From JAAXGI01 sp965206975 (GTDB lineage: Bacteria; Gemmatimonadota; Gemmatimonadetes; Longimicrobiales; Gaopeijiaceae), in NCBI GenBank assembly GCA_965206975.1, contig OZ242253.1:2480001-2544000 (forward strand): a stretch of 64,000 nucleotides of DNA, written 5' to 3'. Under the pieces are notes generated by a model. That model did not search any database and had not been told where the DNA came from. It saw only the letters and a list, made by a program, of their open reading frames with translations. The position numbers and the translations under genes were made by a program. How positions within the stretch are numbered: position 1 is the stretch's first letter; each line of letters begins with the position of its first letter. Positions 33,703-42,609 of this stretch are shown here, piece after piece.

Positions 33703-34686
33703 ATGCAGCTCTGGATCTTCCGAAACGCCCACTTCACCTTTCTGGAATGGCGGCGGAAGGCGTACGTCGTCTCCGCGGCGGCGATCCTCGCCGGCGTGGT
33801 CGCGATGGCGGTGAACGTCTTCGCCCTCGGGAACTGGCAGAACTACGGGGTGGACTTCACCGGGGGGACGCGCGTCGTCATTCGGGTCGATCCGTCCACG
33901 ACCGTCGCGGACTTGCGGGAAGCGCTCGGAGGGGCCCAGGCGCCGCCGATCAGCGAGTTCGGTGCCGAGAACGAGTACACCGTGCGAGTGCCTCTCGGCG
34001 GGGAGGGGGAGCCGGAGGAGGTCGCGAACGAGCTCGCCGCGGTCATCGAGGCGAGCCCGCTCATCGGGGACTTCGAGGTCCTCGACCGGGAGTTCGTCGG
34101 TCCGACGATCGGCGGGGAGCTCCAGGCGCGAGCCCTCCTCGCGATTGTCGTCTCCTTCATCGCGACTCTCCTCTACATCGCGGCACGCTTCGAGTTTCGG
34201 TTCGGGCTCGCCGCGGTCATCGCGACCGTTCACGACATCCTCCTGACGCTCGGGTTCCTCGCTCTCGTCCGGGTCGAGATCTCCCTCCCGACCGTCGCGG
34301 CGATCCTCACGGTCATCGGGTACTCGCTCAATGACACGATCGTGGTCTTCGACCGGATCCGCGAGAACCTGAACAAGAAGGGGGGGCGGCGCGAGGATCC
34401 GAAGGCGCTCATGACGCGTTCGATCAACGAGGTCCTTCCGAGGACCGTCATGACCTCCGGAACGACGTTGGCGGTGCTGATGGCGCTTCTGATCCTCGGT
34501 GGCGCCGTGATCCGCGACTTCACCCTCGTTCTGATCCTGGGCGTCGTGATCGGGACCTACTCCTCGATCTTCGTTGCGACGCCGGCGCTCCTTGAGATCC
34601 AGCGCCGCTGGGGGACGAAGGAGGAGGCGGAGAGACGGAAGGCCGGGCCGAAGGGCCGAAGGGGGAAGGAAACGATTCCCGTATAG
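33703..34686 (+). CDS. secF: Protein translocase subunit SecF
   Basis: 327 residues with six membrane helices. The family motif NYGVDFTGGTRVVIRV lies after the first helix. The export domain shows TVAAILTVIGYSLNDTIVVFDRIRENL and SINEVLPRTVMTSGTTLAVL, which match SecF/SecD signatures. The C-terminal tail is short and basic. It is the partner of secD in the same transcript and acts in the inner membrane. Confidence 0.97.
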   Translation: MQLWIFRNAHFTFLEWRRKAYVVSAAAILAGVVAMAVNVFALGNWQNYGVDFTGGTRVVIRVDPSTTVADLREALGGAQAPPISEFGAENEYTVRVPLGGEGEPEEVANELAAVIEASPLIGDFEVLDREFVGPTIGGELQARALLAIVVSFIATLLYIAARFEFRFGLAAVIATVHDILLTLGFLALVRVEISLPTVAAILTVIGYSLNDTIVVFDRIRENLNKKGGRREDPKALMTRSINEVLPRTVMTSGTTLAVLMALLILGGAVIRDFTLVLILGVVIGTYSSIFVATPALLEIQRRWGTKEEAERRKAGPKGRRGKETIPV

Positions 34687-34792
34687 CCTCGGGGGTCGCT
34701 TGGGGAGGGACTAGGGACGTCGAGGGCCGTGGAAGGAATCCGCGGTCCTCTTTCTTCTTTCGAGGGAGGGGCTTGCCGCCTCCGGGGGGCCG

Positions 34793-35596
34793 ATGCTGAT
34801 CGACACGCACTGCCACCTCACGGATGAGCGCTACGGCGACGATCTTCCCGAGGTCCTCGCCAGGGCGAAGCAGGCGGGTGTAGGGGGCGTGGTCGCGGTC
34901 GCGTCCGACCTCGAGGATGCGGCGGAGGTCTCCCGTCTCCCGGAGCGAGGCGCCGGGGAGGCGGAGGCGGGCGGGTCGTGGCCCGACCTCTGGGGCACGG
35001 TCGGCGTCCATCCCCACGAGGCCGGCCACGCCCCGCGGGGGCTCAGGGAGTTGCTCCTCGCCCGGTCCTCGGCCGGAGGCTCCGTCGTTGCCCTGGGCGA
35101 GTGCGGCCTCGACTATCACTACGACTTCTCCCCGCGCCCGGTGCAGCGCCGCGTCGTCGGCGTGCATGTGGAGGCGGCGGCCGAGTCGGGCCTCCCCCTG
35201 GTCGTTCACTGCCGGGAGGCGGAGCGTGACGTGATGGATGTCCTCCGTGACGCGGCCGAGGCGGGCGTCCGGGGGGTGCTCCACTGCTTCGCGGGGGACG
35301 ACGAGCTTCTCGACACGGCGCTCGAGGAGGGGTGGCTCGTCTCCCTTACCGGGCTCGTCACCTTCTCCTCCTTCGAGGGTGCCGAGGCCGTGCGGCGCGT
35401 CCCGAGCGACCGCTACATGCTGGAGACGGACGGCCCCTACATGGCGCCCGTCCCTCGCCGGGGACGCCGGAACGAGCCGGCCTTCCTCCCGCACATCCGG
35501 GACGAGGTGGCCCGGATCAGGGGCCAGACGCCCTCCGAGGTCGAGCGGGACACGACGGAGAATGCCCGCCGCTTCTTTCACCTCCGGGGATCTTGA
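34793..35596 (+). CDS. tatD: TatD family metal-dependent hydrolase (DNase)
   Basis: 267 residues. The TIM-barrel metal ligands are all visible: IDTHCHLTD, ALGECGLDYHYDFSP, LVVHCREA, GVLHCFAGD and MLETDGPYMAP. TatD-type enzymes are 3'-5' exonucleases or related phosphoesterases in the cytosol. The start ATG 34793 follows CCGGGGGGCC. It opens the coupled run tatD-mutL-miaA-bshA-nadC-birA-coaX, with mutL starting 11 bases after (or, if TTG 35593 is used, 4 bases before) its stop codon. Confidence 0.93.
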   Translation: MLIDTHCHLTDERYGDDLPEVLARAKQAGVGGVVAVASDLEDAAEVSRLPERGAGEAEAGGSWPDLWGTVGVHPHEAGHAPRGLRELLLARSSAGGSVVALGECGLDYHYDFSPRPVQRRVVGVHVEAAAESGLPLVVHCREAERDVMDVLRDAAEAGVRGVLHCFAGDDELLDTALEEGWLVSLTGLVTFSSFEGAEAVRRVPSDRYMLETDGPYMAPVPRRGRRNEPAFLPHIRDEVARIRGQTPSEVERDTTENARRFFHLRGS

Positions 35597-35607
35597 GGCC
35601 AGCTCCG

Positions 35608-37425
35608 GTGCCGCGAACGATCCAGATCCTCCCCGATAGCGTCGCCAACCAGATTGCGGCTGGCGAGGTCGTCGAGAGGCCTGTCTCCGTCGTCAAGGAG
35701 CTTGTCGAGAATGCGCTCGACGCGGGCGCCCGGAGGATCGACATCCACCTCTCGCGAGGCGGAAAGCGGACGATCCGCGTCGCGGACGACGGGTGCGGGA
35801 TGGGGCGGGAGGATGCGATCCTCTCCCTCGACCGGCACGCCACCTCGAAGGTTCGGAGCGCGGGGGACCTCCGGACGATCGGGACGCTCGGCTTCCGGGG
35901 GGAGGCGCTCCCCTCGATCGCATCCGTATCCCGCTTCACCCTGGAAACGCGGACGGCCGAAGAGGGCGAGGGCACCCGGGTCCGGGTGCGGGGGGGAAGG
36001 ATCACGAGCGTCGAGGATGCGGCCCGCACGCGGGGCACGACCGTGATGGCCGAGAGCCTCTTCTACAACGCCCCGGCCCGCGCCACCTTCCTCCGCGCGC
36101 CTCCGGTGGAGACGCGGGCCGTGAGCGAGGTGATCTCGCCACTCGCGCTCGCGCACCCGGAGGTTGCCTTCACCCTCGCGTCGGACGATCGCCTCCTCCT
36201 CGATCTCCCGACGGCCTCGGGCGTCGTCGAGCGGATCGCGGCGCTCTGGGGCGATGTGATCTCGCGGCAGCTCCTCCTCGTCGAGACAGAGAGCGGGGGG
36301 ATGCGGTTGAGAGGGCTGATCCAGCGGCCGGACGCAACGCGGCCCGGCTTTCGGCGGAGCTGCCTCTTCGTCGGGGAACGGCCCTTCCGGGAACCGGCAC
36401 TTGTGCGCGCCGTGGACCGGGGTTACCGGACGACGATCCCCGAGAAGAACCGCCCGTGGCTCTTCCTCTTCCTGGCCGTCCCGGCCGGGAGCGTGGACGT
36501 GAACGTCCACCCGACGAAGGCTGAGGTCCGGTTCCGGGATCTGGCGGCGGTCGAGGCGCTCGTCGAGCGCGGTGTGCGGGCGGCGCTCGACACCACGGAG
36601 AGCGCCGCCACCCTGGACGAGAGCCCGGGAAGGCCGGTTCTCCCTCGGCAACCGTCGCCCGGCAGGGGGGAGAGCGCTCCCCCCGATCCGGAGGCACGGG
36701 ATGGGGGCGGAAACGGGGCCTCCGTGCCCGCGCCCGAGTCCCAGATGGCGCTCTTCGTCCCCGTCCGTGGCGAGTCGGACGCCGCGGCGGAGGTGGGGAC
36801 GGGGAGCGGTGCGGTGCCGGGAGGAGCCCGGGGGGAGGCGGGCCCGGAATACGAGCCGTCGAGGCTCTGGCAGGTGCATCGCTCTTGGATTCTCGCCGAG
36901 GTGCGCGACGGCCTCCTCCTCGTCGATCAGCACGCGGCCCACGAGAGGGTGCTCTTCGAGAAGATCATGCGCCGCTTCGATGACCGGGCGCCATCGAGCC
37001 AGCGGCTTATCTTTCCTCTCACGATCCAGCTCACCCATTCGGAGTATGCGGTCGTGGAGGACTTGGCCCGGCTCATCGAGGCTACGGGCTTTCAGGTCGA
37101 GGGGTTCGGCGGGAATACCGTGATCGTGCACGGTGTCCCGGTGCCCCACCCCGGATTCGATGCCGAGCGTTGCCTTCGCGAGGTGATCGCGGAGCTGGCG
37201 AACGGCTCCGAGCTCATGCGTTCGGCCCGAAACCAGTTCGAGCGGGTCGCGATGAGTTTCGCCTGCAAGGCGGCGATCAAGGCGGGGCAGGAGCTGGACG
37301 AGAAGGAGATGCAGGAGCTCTTCGATCAACTCTTCGCCACCGATCTGCCGTATCACGACGTGCATGGACGCCCCACCACGGTTCGACTCTCCCAGGACGA
37401 ACTCGAGAGGAAGTTTGGCCGTTGA
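35608..37425 (+). CDS. mutL: DNA mismatch repair protein MutL
   Basis: 605 residues. The GHKL ATPase domain is clear: IAAGEVVERPVSVVKELVEN, DDGCGM, RHATSK and GFRGEALPSIASVS. A Pro/Gly-rich linker (about 340-420) leads to the C-terminal domain with the endonuclease motif DQHAAHERVLFE. The other two metal-site motifs of the endonuclease differ from consensus: ACHxA reads ACKAA and CPHGRP reads DVHGRP. So nicking activity is uncertain although DQHA(x)2E(x)4E is intact. GTG 35608 gives VPRTIQILPD, matching the usual MutL start; TTG 35593 is an alternative. The stop overlaps miaA by TTGA. Confidence 0.95.
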   Translation: MPRTIQILPDSVANQIAAGEVVERPVSVVKELVENALDAGARRIDIHLSRGGKRTIRVADDGCGMGREDAILSLDRHATSKVRSAGDLRTIGTLGFRGEALPSIASVSRFTLETRTAEEGEGTRVRVRGGRITSVEDAARTRGTTVMAESLFYNAPARATFLRAPPVETRAVSEVISPLALAHPEVAFTLASDDRLLLDLPTASGVVERIAALWGDVISRQLLLVETESGGMRLRGLIQRPDATRPGFRRSCLFVGERPFREPALVRAVDRGYRTTIPEKNRPWLFLFLAVPAGSVDVNVHPTKAEVRFRDLAAVEALVERGVRAALDTTESAATLDESPGRPVLPRQPSPGRGESAPPDPEARDGGGNGASVPAPESQMALFVPVRGESDAAAEVGTGSGAVPGGARGEAGPEYEPSRLWQVHRSWILAEVRDGLLLVDQHAAHERVLFEKIMRRFDDRAPSSQRLIFPLTIQLTHSEYAVVEDLARLIEATGFQVEGFGGNTVIVHGVPVPHPGFDAERCLREVIAELANGSELMRSARNQFERVAMSFACKAAIKAGQELDEKEMQELFDQLFATDLPYHDVHGRPTTVRLSQDELERKFGR

Positions 37426-38375
37426 CGCTCCCAGCCCTCGTTGGGCCGACGGCCGTCGGGAAGACGGCGCTGTCGCTGGAGGTCGCCCGGCGGCTGGACG
37501 CGGAGGTCATCTCGATGGACTCCCGTCAGGTCTATCGAGGGATGGACATCGGGACGGCGAAGGTCGGGGCGGAAGAGCGGGCGCTGATCGCGCACCACGG
37601 CCTCGACCTCGTTGATCCCGGGGAGACCTACTCGGCGGCGCAGTTCGGTCGGGATGCGCGAGTCTGGATCCGGGAGATCGAGGGCCGGGGTCATCTCCCG
37701 CTCCTCGTTGGCGGGACGGGCTTCTTCCTCCGAGCGCTGACCGATCCCGTCTTCCGGGAGCCGCCGCTCGACCCCCGGCGCCGGGGGTGGCTGAGAGAGT
37801 GGCTCGCCGGCCGGACGCGGGAGGAGCTTGAGCGCTGGCTCGGCGAGCTGGATCCCGCGCGCCTCGCCGGGGTCGAGGCCGGAGGGCGCCACCGCCTCTC
37901 CCGCGGGATCGAGGTGCCGCTTCTCACGGGTCGTCCCCTCTCCTGGTGGCATCGGGAGGGGCCGCTCGATGCGGAGGCGCTCGATGTTCGGGTCGTGCTC
38001 CTCGAGCTCGACCGGGCAGAGCTCTACCGGCGGATCGACCGGAGGACGGAAGAGATGTTCGAGGGGGGCTTTCTCGACGAGGTGCGCCGCCTCCTTGAGG
38101 GGGGGGTGCGCCCGGACGACCCGGGGATGACTGGGACGGGGTACCGGGAGGCGGCAGCCGTCGTCCGGGGCGAGGTGGCGCCCTCGGAGGCGGTGCGGCT
38201 CGCGCAGTCGGCGTCTCGCGGGTATGCGAGGCGCCAGCTCACCTGGTTTCGCAACCAGCGCCCAGCGTCCTCGCTTCGAATCGACGCCTCGCTCGCCCTC
38301 CCGGCGCAGGCGGAGCGGGTCGCGGAGTGGTGGGGCAGGACCGGAGAGGTGCGCGCCGGGGTAGCGAGCGCGTGA
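37422..38375 (+). CDS. miaA: tRNA dimethylallyltransferase MiaA
   Basis: 317 residues from TTG 37422, overlapping the mutL stop. The P-loop is right at the start (LVGPTAVGKTALSLEVAR), followed by ISMDSRQVYRGMDIGTAK, HHGLDLVDPGE and LLVGGTGFFLRAL. It transfers a dimethylallyl group to A37 of tRNAs reading UNN codons. The end has YARRQLTWFRNQ, the conserved tRNA-binding segment. The mutL-miaA order is also found in many other bacteria, here with 4-base overlaps on both sides. Confidence 0.96.
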   Translation: MTLPALVGPTAVGKTALSLEVARRLDAEVISMDSRQVYRGMDIGTAKVGAEERALIAHHGLDLVDPGETYSAAQFGRDARVWIREIEGRGHLPLLVGGTGFFLRALTDPVFREPPLDPRRRGWLREWLAGRTREELERWLGELDPARLAGVEAGGRHRLSRGIEVPLLTGRPLSWWHREGPLDAEALDVRVVLLELDRAELYRRIDRRTEEMFEGGFLDEVRRLLEGGVRPDDPGMTGTGYREAAAVVRGEVAPSEAVRLAQSASRGYARRQLTWFRNQRPASSLRIDASLALPAQAERVAEWWGRTGEVRAGVASA

Positions 38376-39499
38376 AGATCGGGATTGCGTGCTATCCGAC
38401 GTACGGTGGGTCGGGAGCGGTGGCCACGGAGCTCGGTCTCGGGCTCGCCCAGCGCGGCCACGAGATCCACTTCCTCTCCTACGCACCCCCCTTTCGGCTC
38501 TCCGGCCATTACGAGCGGGTATTCTTCCACGAGGTGGAGATGGCAGACTACCCGCTCTTCGAGCACCCCCCCTACACGCTTGCGCTCGCGGTGGCGATCC
38601 ACCAGGTGGCGCGAGACCGGGGGCTGGATCTCGTCCACGTCCACTATGCGATCCCCCATGCCACCTCCGCGTGGCTCGCGGGGCAGATGTTCGCCGCCGC
38701 CGATCGCCCGCGGGTGGTAACGACGCTTCACGGAACCGACATTACGCTCATCGGGCGCCACCCCTCCTTCCGCTCGATCACCCGCTTCTCGATCCTTCAG
38801 TCGGACGGGCTCACGGCCGTCTCCCACTATCTCAAGGTGGAGACGGAGGAGAACTTCGAGGTAAGTGGCGCGGCTATTCGCGTGATCCCGAACTTCGTGG
38901 ACACCGGGCGCTACCGACGGGACCCGGCACCCCGTAACCGCGCGCGGCTTGCGGAAGGGGGGGAGAAGATCCTCATGCACATCTCGAACTACCGGGCGGT
39001 GAAGAGGGTCGAGGATGTGATCGATGTTTTCGCGCGTGTGAGCGAGAGGCTCCCGAGTCGGATGATCATGGTGGGAGACGGCCCGGATCGGCCCCTTGCA
39101 CGCAGGCGCGCCGAGGAGCTCGGCGTAACGGATCGCGTCAGCTTCCTCGGTCAGCACACCTCCGTCGAGGAGCTCCTCTCCCTCGCAGACCTCTTCCTTC
39201 TTCCGAGCGAGATGGAATCCTTCGGGCTCGCGGCCCTCGAGGCGATGGCGTGCGGCACCCCCGTTCTCGCCTCCAGGGTCGGAGGGCTCCCCGAACTCGT
39301 AGCAGAGGGCGAGAGCGGGCTTCTCTACGACCCCGGGGACGTCGACGGGATGGCGACCGGGGCGACGGACATCCTCTCCTCCCCGGAGCGCTGGCGCCGT
39401 ATGAGCGAGCGGGGCCGAAGGATCGCGGAGACGCGTTTTTCCGCCTCGACCGTCGTCGGGATGTACGAGGACTTCTATCGTGAGGTGCTCGGCCGGTGA
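38372..39499 (+). CDS. bshA: N-acetyl-alpha-D-glucosaminyl L-malate synthase BshA (bacillithiol biosynthesis)
   Basis: 375 residues, a GT4-type glycosyltransferase that joins UDP-GlcNAc to L-malate, step one of bacillithiol. Typical segments are IGIACYPTYGGSGAVATELG at the N terminus, VHYAIPHATSAWLA, TLHGTDITLIG, SDGLTAVSHYLK, IPNFVDTGRY, ISNYRAVKRVEDVI, VGDGPDR and PSEMESFGLAALEAMACGTP (the E-x7-E type motif). The GTG start overlaps the miaA stop. It implies a bacillithiol-using redox system, but bshB and bshC are not in this window. Confidence 0.93.
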   Translation: MKIGIACYPTYGGSGAVATELGLGLAQRGHEIHFLSYAPPFRLSGHYERVFFHEVEMADYPLFEHPPYTLALAVAIHQVARDRGLDLVHVHYAIPHATSAWLAGQMFAAADRPRVVTTLHGTDITLIGRHPSFRSITRFSILQSDGLTAVSHYLKVETEENFEVSGAAIRVIPNFVDTGRYRRDPAPRNRARLAEGGEKILMHISNYRAVKRVEDVIDVFARVSERLPSRMIMVGDGPDRPLARRRAEELGVTDRVSFLGQHTSVEELLSLADLFLLPSEMESFGLAALEAMACGTPVLASRVGGLPELVAEGESGLLYDPGDVDGMATGATDILSSPERWRRMSERGRRIAETRFSASTVVGMYEDFYREVLGR

Positions 39500-40440
39500 A
39501 GACGCACGCGGGGAGGAGTGCCGGGCCGCCGCCGGAGGGTCGTGGGGCGGCTCCCGGGACGAGCGAGGCTGAGCTCCATGCCGAGGCGGATCTCCTGATC
39601 GAGGCCGCACTCAGGGAGGATGTCGGGGAGGGGGACTTCACGACGCTCTGGACGGTCGGGCCCAAGGATCGGGCGGAAGCCGCCATCGTGGCGAAGGGGC
39701 AGCTGGTGATAGCCGGCTGCTGGGTCGCGCGCCGGGTCTTCTCGCGTGCCGTGCCCGGAGCGAGGGTCGAGACACTTGTCCGCGACGGTGTCGAGGTTCC
39801 CCCCGGGACGGAGCTCCTTCGCGTCCGGGGGGCGACGCGCGGGATCCTCACGGCCGAACGAACGGCGCTCAACTTCCTCGGCCGGCTCTCGGGGATCGCT
39901 ACCCTGACGCGCCGCTTCGTCGAGGCGGCAGCGGGCACCCCTGCCCGGATCACCGACACGAGGAAGACGACGCCGGGGTGGCGGCTCCTCGAGAAGTGGG
40001 CGGTCCGTATGGGCGGCGGCGTCAACCACCGCAACGGACTCGACGACATGATCCTGATCAAGGACAACCACATCGCTGCGACGGGAGGTGCGCGCACGGC
40101 GGTCCTCAGCGTCCAGGCGAGAAACGAGCGCGGTCTGGAGGTCGAGGTCGAGGTGTCGAGTGCGATCGAGATCGAAGCGCTGAGGGGGCTCCCTGTCCAG
40201 AGAGTTCTTCTCGACAATATGGGGGAGGATGAGCTCCGGGCTGCCGTGTCCCGTGTGTCGGGGTGGCCGGAGCCTCGCCCCGAGCTCGAGGCCTCGGGGA
40301 ATATCTCTCTCGAGCGGGTACCGAGGGTGGCCGGGACGGGTGTGGAGTGGATCTCCGTGGGCGCGCTCACGCATTCCGCGCCGGCGGCCGACCTCTCGCT
40401 TCGAGTCCTCCCCGCTCCTCCCCCGGGGCCGGAGGGGTGA
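39496..40440 (+). CDS. nadC: Nicotinate-nucleotide pyrophosphorylase (carboxylating)
   Basis: 314 residues. It converts quinolinate and PRPP to nicotinate mononucleotide in NAD synthesis. Seen: EDVGEGDFTT, ERTALNFLGRLSGIAT, ITDTRKTTPGWRLLEKWAVR, GGGVNHRNGLDDMILIKDNH, the acidic EVEVEVSSAIEIE and LLDNMGEDELRAAV, then the C-terminal GVEWISVGALTHSA. A disordered N-terminal extension of about 25 residues precedes the domain. The GTG start overlaps bshA and the stop overlaps birA, both as GTGA. Confidence 0.95.
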   Translation: MKTHAGRSAGPPPEGRGAAPGTSEAELHAEADLLIEAALREDVGEGDFTTLWTVGPKDRAEAAIVAKGQLVIAGCWVARRVFSRAVPGARVETLVRDGVEVPPGTELLRVRGATRGILTAERTALNFLGRLSGIATLTRRFVEAAAGTPARITDTRKTTPGWRLLEKWAVRMGGGVNHRNGLDDMILIKDNHIAATGGARTAVLSVQARNERGLEVEVEVSSAIEIEALRGLPVQRVLLDNMGEDELRAAVSRVSGWPEPRPELEASGNISLERVPRVAGTGVEWISVGALTHSAPAADLSLRVLPAPPPGPEG

Positions 40441-41243
40441 ACGCGGCGGACGGGGCGGCGCCGGTGGCGTGGCGGGGGCCCTCGGCCCTCGAGTGGGCCG
40501 AATGCCTCGGGGTCCCGGCGCTCGAGATCCACGCGTGCCTCCCGTCGACGAACGGCCGGCTGCGAGCTCTGGCGGAAGCGGGGGCGGCTCCATTCACCGC
40601 GGTGGTCGCGGGAGAGCAGAGCGCTGGCCGCGGGAGGGTGGGGAGGCGCTGGCACTCACCTCCCGGAGCGGGGTTGTGGATGTCGGTCCTCGTCGAAGTG
40701 GCCGGCGCCCGGGGGAGCGGGATCCTCCCCCTCGCCGTCGGTGTCTCGGCCGCGCGTGCGCTCGAGGAGGTGAGCGGCGCCCGGATGGGGCTCAAGTGGC
40801 CGAACGACATACTGCTCGGAGAGAAAAAGCTCGCGGGGATCCTCTGCGAGGCGCACGATGGGGGTGGCCGCTTGGCGATCGTCGGGATCGGCGTGAATGT
40901 GCGACGCCCGCGGGAGGGGTATCCGGCCGAACTCGCGGCCCACGCCGGCTTTCTCGAGGAGGCCTGCGAAGACGGGGTCGAGCTCCCTCGCCTCGCACGG
41001 GCGATCATTCGAGAGCTTCGTGCGTGGGTCCATCCCCCGCCCGCGCTCCTCGCCGGAGCTCTCAGGGGGGAGTGGGAGGCTCGCGACATCCTCCCGGGCC
41101 GCCCAGTCCGGCTGGACACGGGGACGTGCGGTACGGCCCGGGATGTCTCGAGAGAGGGATGGCTCAGGGTCTTGGCCGCGGACGGTTCCGTGGCGACGGC
41201 GCGTGCCGGAGGCGTGGAGGTGCTGGGTTGGGGACCGCCCTAG
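40437..41243 (+). CDS. birA: Biotin--[acetyl-CoA-carboxylase] ligase, monofunctional
   Basis: 268 residues. It activates biotin with ATP and attaches it to carboxylase carrier proteins. The biotin-loop motif GEQSAGRGRVGRRWHSPPGAGLW and LKWPNDILLGEKKLAGILCE plus AIVGIGVNV are present. A short C-terminal SH3-like domain follows. The DNA-binding winged helix of E. coli BirA is absent, so it is not expected to act as a repressor. GTG start in a GTGA overlap with nadC. Confidence 0.94.
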   Translation: MNAADGAAPVAWRGPSALEWAECLGVPALEIHACLPSTNGRLRALAEAGAAPFTAVVAGEQSAGRGRVGRRWHSPPGAGLWMSVLVEVAGARGSGILPLAVGVSAARALEEVSGARMGLKWPNDILLGEKKLAGILCEAHDGGGRLAIVGIGVNVRRPREGYPAELAAHAGFLEEACEDGVELPRLARAIIRELRAWVHPPPALLAGALRGEWEARDILPGRPVRLDTGTCGTARDVSREGWLRVLAADGSVATARAGGVEVLGWGPP

Positions 41244-41307
41244 TTCACGTCCGCTCGCGGAGCGGCTCGGCGAGGCGTGCCGAACGCATCGCGGAGGAGG
41301 AAGGCAG

Positions 41308-42105
41308 GTGGTAGAGCTCGTGGTCGACGTTGGGAATACGGAGACGGTGATCGGGCTTTTCTCGCCCGGATCTCTCGAGGTCTTGGCGGAGAGCCGCTAC
41401 GTCACCTCGGTGCCGAGAACCCCGGACGAGCTCGTCCTCCTCATCCGAGGCCTCCTAGAGGAGGCCGGGTACGGGGAGATCGAGATCGGGCGGAGCACCC
41501 TCGGCTCCGTGGTCCCGAGTCAGACGGAGGCCTTGACGAAGACGCTCGGGTCGCTCGGCGGAAGCCGGGTGATCGTCCTGGAGGGGGCGGAGGGGCTTCC
41601 GATCCGACTCGACGTGGATGAGCTCCCCGGGGGCGTCGGAGTCGACCGGATTGCGAACACGCTCGCGGCGGCCGAACTGTACCGCCGGGATACCTTGGTG
41701 GTGGATCTCGGCACCGCGACGACGTACGACTGCATCACGGGCGAGGGCGTGTTCTGCGGGGGGGTGATCGCGCCCGGGCTCAGGGCCGGGGAGGAGTGGC
41801 TGGCGGGGAAGACGGCGAGGCTCCCGCGCGTCTCCTTCGCAGCCCCCGAGCGGGTCATCGGCCGGCGAACCGAGGAGTGCTTGAGGAGCGGTGTCTTCTT
41901 CTCGGCGATCGACGCGATGGACGGGCTCGCGGGGCGGATCCTCGAGGAGTGGGGTCGGCCGGACACCCACGTCGTCGCTACCGGGGGGCACGCCACCGCC
42001 GTGGCCGGGCACTCCCGCTACGTGGCCACCGTGAATCCGCACCTGACGCTCGTGGGGCTTCAGATCGCCGGGAATCATCTGACGGCGGGAGGAGGCGGAG
42101 GATAG
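41308..42105 (+). CDS. coaX: Type III pantothenate kinase
   Basis: 265 residues. It phosphorylates pantothenate, the first step of coenzyme A synthesis. It has the ASKHA-fold motifs LVVDVGNTETVIGLF (phosphate 1), GGVGVDRIANTLAA, VVDLGTATTYDCI and GVIAPGLRAG, with VVATGGHATAVA near the end. GTG 41308 was chosen because GGAGGAGGAAGG lies just upstream and the conserved DVGNT follows directly. The gene ends the housekeeping run, and birA-coaX adjacency is common. Confidence 0.94.
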   Translation: MVELVVDVGNTETVIGLFSPGSLEVLAESRYVTSVPRTPDELVLLIRGLLEEAGYGEIEIGRSTLGSVVPSQTEALTKTLGSLGGSRVIVLEGAEGLPIRLDVDELPGGVGVDRIANTLAAAELYRRDTLVVDLGTATTYDCITGEGVFCGGVIAPGLRAGEEWLAGKTARLPRVSFAAPERVIGRRTEECLRSGVFFSAIDAMDGLAGRILEEWGRPDTHVVATGGHATAVAGHSRYVATVNPHLTLVGLQIAGNHLTAGGGGG

Positions 42106-42609
42106 GGTGACGCCGAGGGGCGGGTGCGGCTAGGCCGCATAAATCACCACCGGAAAAGCGAGCGCTGGTTTGGTGGATAGCAGACGCTGCCATGCCGGGC
42201 GGGGCTGTCCGACCTGTTGTTCCGGTTCCTGCACCAGAGCGGAGGCAGATTGTCCCGCTGCGGCCGGGAAAGGGAATTCGCGGCGCTGACCGAGGACGAG
42301 GTCGCACGCATCGAAGAAATCTACCGAGAGACTTTCGTAGACTCAGGGGTCTGAACCCGAGCGCGTCACCACCCATTACGACCTCTTTTACCTGGCCGTG
42401 CAGGCCGAAGTCCGTCGGTCTATTCTTCCAACTGCTCGCCGCCCGATAGTCTGGCGGGGGAGCGCGCCTGACCGGAATCCCGATCCGGGATGCGCCATGG
42501 TTCTTCCGTTTCCCCGGGATCTACGAATGCGTACTTGCCGCCGCTCATCCCGCCGAGCATCCGGGACGCGTGAACCAGGAGGCGTTGTCGAACGGCAGCG
42601 TTATGCGGG
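42106..42609. other. Gene-debris region between coaX and the squalene synthase gene
   Basis: 504 bases without an intact gene. The base composition is more balanced than its surroundings and it contains the Fic-like remnant listed next. A minus-strand open stretch from about 42600 to 42420 reads RLLVHASRMLGGMSGGKYAF and further, without a start codon at a proper site, and was not recognised. It looks like an insertion point for acquired genes that have decayed. Confidence 0.45.
42181..42354 (+). pseudogene. Possible C-terminal remnant of a Fic-family protein
   Basis: An open stretch of 57 codons bounded upstream by TAG (42178-42180). It reads GLSDLLFRFLHQSGGRLS, then REREFAALTEDEVARIEEIY and a stop. 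This resembles, from memory, the last 50 residues of Fic-family (AMP-transferase) proteins, which end after a helix with an EFAALTDDEV-like motif. The catalytic HxFx(D/E)GN(G/K)R core is not present anywhere upstream, so only the tail survives. Identification is tentative. Confidence 0.4.
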
